Assembly: GCF_019966495.1 (NCBI RefSeq)
Contig: NZ_JAIMIA010000001.1
Location: 1-64,000, forward strand
Direction: 5' to 3'
DNA from: Tateyamaria pelophila
Lineage (GTDB): Bacteria; Pseudomonadota; Alphaproteobacteria; Rhodobacterales; Rhodobacteraceae
DNA: 64,000 bases
The translations under genes were made by a program, and so were the position numbers. Shown here piece after piece: positions 61,629 to 64,000 of this stretch; the first letter of the stretch is position 1; every line of letters begins with the position of its first letter. The notes under the pieces were generated by a model that was not told the DNA's origin, did not search any database, and saw only the letters and a program-made list of their open reading frames with translations.

Positions 61629-62749
61629 GAACCATCAAGGGATGGTGCCCCGGGGCCCACCGGCCCATGATGTCAGGCGATGGCCTGATCGCCCGCATAC
61701 GCCCCCGTCTGGGGCGATTGACAACCGAACAAGTGCTTGGGCTGTGCGACATTTCCTGCACCCATGGTAATGGCATTATCGACCTGACCAGTCGGGCAAA
61801 TCTGCAAATGCGCGGCATGGTCGAAGCCAATCACGCAATGGTGTTGGATCGTCTCGCCGCGCTGGATTTGCTTGACGCAGACCCAAGCGTTGAAGCCCGG
61901 CGCAACATCATCGCGACACCGCTCTGGCACTCCGGCGACATGACGGAACGCCTGCACCACGACATCGTGGCTTGCCTGCCAGCTTTGCCAGACCTGCCCG
62001 CCAAAATGGGCATCGCACTGGACACTGGCCCGACACCGATGCTCGGGGCCGCCTCTGCCGATTTCCGGTTTGAGCAAGGCGGTGACGGTGCGTTGATCTT
62101 GCGCGCGGATGGCAGCAATCGGGGATGGGCGATCGACGCGGACGACGCGCCACAGGCCTTGATCGAAATGGCGCACTGGTTCTGCAACACCGGTGGGCGC
62201 ATGGCCGGGCGGATGGCGCACCATCTGTTGACAACGCCATTGCCGCCGGACTGGGAGACACACCTGGCGCGGCCCATGACCAACCCGCTGCAGGCGGGCC
62301 GCCTGAACGAGGCGCAAATCTTTGGCGCACCGTTCGGCAGTCTGAATGCGCGCGCCCTGGCGGCCCTTGTGACCGATACCAAAACCACGGGCCTGCGCTG
62401 CACGCCCTGGCGGTTGTTTCTGCTGGAAGAGGCCGAAACAGTTGCCGACACCCACGGCTTCGTCACCGATGCAAACGACCCGATCTTGCGCGCACATGCC
62501 TGTTCCGGCGCGCCTGCCTGCGCCTCAGCCACGGTTGAAACGCGGACCATTGCCCGCGTGCTGGCCCCGAAACATCCCAAGGGTTTGCACGTCTCCGGCT
62601 GTTCCAAGGGATGCGCCCATCCGCGCCCTGCACCGTTGACCCTTGTGGGCGATAACGGCGCGTATGACCTTGTGGAAAACGGCCATCCATGGGATCAGCC
62701 GCGCAAGCGCGGGCTCTCCGCCGATGACCTGAAGACCATTCCGGACTGA
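61625..62749 (+). CDS. cobG: precorrin-3B synthase CobG
   Basis: Oxygen-using iron-sulfur enzyme that makes precorrin-3B, which marks the aerobic cobalamin route. The 374-residue protein belongs to the nitrite/sulfite reductase-like ferredoxin family. Cysteines for the cluster are in HACSGAPACASAT and VSGCSKGCAHP. The ATG overlaps the cobN stop by four bases (ATGA), so it is translationally coupled. Confidence 0.93.
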   Translation: MRTIKGWCPGAHRPMMSGDGLIARIRPRLGRLTTEQVLGLCDISCTHGNGIIDLTSRANLQMRGMVEANHAMVLDRLAALDLLDADPSVEARRNIIATPLWHSGDMTERLHHDIVACLPALPDLPAKMGIALDTGPTPMLGAASADFRFEQGGDGALILRADGSNRGWAIDADDAPQALIEMAHWFCNTGGRMAGRMAHHLLTTPLPPDWETHLARPMTNPLQAGRLNEAQIFGAPFGSLNARALAALVTDTKTTGLRCTPWRLFLLEEAETVADTHGFVTDANDPILRAHACSGAPACASATVETRTIARVLAPKHPKGLHVSGCSKGCAHPRPAPLTLVGDNGAYDLVENGHPWDQPRKRGLSADDLKTIPD

Positions 62750-62753
62750 TCCA

Positions 62754-63383
62754 ATGCCATATACCTATCAAACTGACGGCGCCGCGATTTATTTGCAGTC
62801 TTTTGCCACAATCCGCTCTGAGGCAGATCTGGCACGTTTTGATCCGGACGAAGAGCAGGTTGCGGTGCGCATGATCCACGCCGCAGGCATGGTCGGGCTG
62901 GAAGCGCATTGCCGTTTCTCTCCCGGTTTCGTGCCAGCCGCCCGGACTGCACTGGAGGCTGGTGCGCCGATCCTGTGCGACGCGCGCATGGTCAGCGAAG
63001 GGATCACGCGGCCTCGGTTGCCCGCGGGCAACGAGGTGATCTGCACCCTGCACGACAACGGCGTACGTGAATTGGCCGCCGAGATGGGCAACACCCGCTC
63101 TGCCGCCGCCCTCGAGTTGTGGCGCCCGCATCTTGAGGGGGCCGTCGTGGCCATCGGCAACGCCCCAACCGCCTTGTTTCACCTGCTGAATATGCTTGAA
63201 GACCCCGCTTGCCCACGCCCAGCCGCCATCATCGGCTGCCCCGTCGGTTTTGTCGGCGCGGTCGAGAGCAAGGATGCGCTGTGGGCGGACCAACCGGTGC
63301 CATGCTGCATCGTGCAGGGCCGTTTGGGCGGGAGCGCGATCACGGTTGCCGCCATCAACGCCATTGCGAGCCGCATGGAATGA
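62754..63383 (+). CDS. cobH: precorrin-8X methylmutase
   Basis: Moves a methyl group from C11 to C12 to give hydrogenobyrinic acid. The 209-residue protein has the catalytic histidine H42 in VRMIHAAGMVG, and the blocks ILCDARMVSEGI and PAAIIGCPVGFVGAVESKD. It starts four bases after cobG. Confidence 0.96.
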   Translation: MPYTYQTDGAAIYLQSFATIRSEADLARFDPDEEQVAVRMIHAAGMVGLEAHCRFSPGFVPAARTALEAGAPILCDARMVSEGITRPRLPAGNEVICTLHDNGVRELAAEMGNTRSAAALELWRPHLEGAVVAIGNAPTALFHLLNMLEDPACPRPAAIIGCPVGFVGAVESKDALWADQPVPCCIVQGRLGGSAITVAAINAIASRME

Positions 63384-64000
63384 GGGCGCCGCAAAAATCC
63401 GGAACGGTTTACGGCGTCGGGCTCGGCCCCGGCGATCAGGACTTGCTCAGTGTCCGGTCCGATCGGCTGGTGCGCGGTGCCCGCCACGTCGCGTTTTTCC
63501 GCAAGGCAGGCAAACCCGGTCAAGCCCGGCAGATCGTGAACGGAATGCTGGCCGTCGGTGCGCAGGAAATCCCGATGGAATATCCTGTGACGACCGAAGT
63601 TCCGCTCACCGATCCGCGCTACAATGAAATCCTGAGCCGCTTTTACACCGACTGCACCGCGCGCCTGCGCGCTCTGACCGATGCCGGCGAAGACGTCGTG
63701 GTGCTCTGCGAGGGCGACCCGTTCTTTTACGGCTCCTTCATGCATCTTTATGAACGGTTGAAGGACGACATCCCGGTTGAGGTCGTCCCGGCCATCACTG
63801 GCATGTCGGGGGCCTGGACCGCGACAGGCGCGCCAATCACGTGGGGCGACGATATCCTGACGGTGCTCATGGGCACCCTGCCCGAGGACGTGCTGGCCCA
63901 GAACATGGCCAATGCCGACGCCATTGTGGTGATGAAAATCGGACGCAACATCGACAAGGTCCGCCGTGCCTTGAAATCCGCTGGCCGGTATGAGGCCGCA
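63380..64000 (+). CDS. cobI: precorrin-2 C20-methyltransferase (partial, cut by window edge)
   Basis: Methylates precorrin-2 at C20 with SAM. The gene begins at ATG 63380, overlapping the cobH stop (ATGA), and is open for 207 codons to the window end. The protein begins MRAPQKSGTVYGVGLGPGDQDLLSVRSDRLVRGARHVAFF, with GVGLGPGD as the family SAM-binding motif, then VVLCEGDPFFYGSFMHLYERL and PAITGMSGAWTATGAPI, typical of CobI. The C-terminus lies outside the window. Confidence 0.95.
   Translation, partial: MRAPQKSGTVYGVGLGPGDQDLLSVRSDRLVRGARHVAFFRKAGKPGQARQIVNGMLAVGAQEIPMEYPVTTEVPLTDPRYNEILSRFYTDCTARLRALTDAGEDVVVLCEGDPFFYGSFMHLYERLKDDIPVEVVPAITGMSGAWTATGAPITWGDDILTVLMGTLPEDVLAQNMANADAIVVMKIGRNIDKVRRALKSAGRYEAA

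Noticed and set aside
1-64000. CRISPR arrays, prophage modules or rRNA genes
   Set aside because: I saw no regularly spaced direct repeats, no phage structural genes and no rRNA sequence.

Overview
The window looks like a chromosomal segment of an alphaproteobacterium of the order Rhodobacterales, most likely the marine Roseobacter group. Evidence: most genes are G+C rich; the Tol-Pal, ruvCAB and xerC-DUF484 gene orders are as expected; phosphatidylcholine synthase, DUF3572, DUF1127 and a non-pyrrolysine MttB homologue are present; an oxygen-dependent cobalamin pathway (cobG, cobN) is present; and hairpin/G-rich repeats of a kind I associate with this order recur between genes. The species cannot be named from the sequence alone. 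About 65 protein genes, one tRNA, one riboswitch, two clear intrinsic terminators and two families of dispersed non-coding repeats are described.

Layout. Bases 1-53 hold the N-terminus of an IS630-type transposase cut by the window edge. Bases 270-4441 carry hom, glpX and recJ, followed by tRNA-Glu. Bases 4797-10694 contain an H-NOX-like sensor coupled to a diguanylate cyclase, an MttB-family methyltransferase, a HAD phosphatase/DUF3572 pair and a PleD-like diguanylate cyclase. Bases 10846-12797 form a cassette of a four-EF-hand exported protein, an ECF sigma factor, a small membrane protein and a Spy-like periplasmic protein. DUF983, NUDIX and MOSC genes follow. Bases 15180-23962 are a long leftward run, ybgC-tolQRAB-pal-cpoB-tilS-ftsH, ending in a strong terminator. 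Bases 24004-36465 carry a methyltransferase, ruvCAB, a DUF1127 gene, prmA, MATE and MFS transporters, ogt, pcs, xerC-DUF484 and a transaldolase-like aldolase. Bases 36556-53213 carry priA, ileS, the ycjX-GNAT-ycjF stress-type operon, truA, an uncharacterised two-gene unit, an acyl-CoA dehydrogenase and an ATP-grasp/alpha-E/transglutaminase operon.

Bases 53362-64000 are a cobalamin biosynthesis island. cobQ and cobO run left, with an apparently foreign sulfotransferase gene between them. A cobalamin riboswitch then leads the rightward operon DUF1636-cobW-cobN-cobG-cobH-cobI, which continues past the window. These genes make and adenosylate the corrin ring. Corrinoid supply could also serve the MttB homologue, but no corrinoid-protein partner gene is visible.

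The most interesting leads are: an H-NOX protein lacking the axial histidine and the YxSxR motif yet coupled to an intact diguanylate cyclase; a PleD homologue with serine at the phospho-acceptor position; the EF-hand/ECF cassette; an ATP-grasp operon with no Anbu protease gene beside it; an uncharacterised 549-aa/167-aa pair; and hairpin repeats whose stems change sequence while pairing is kept.
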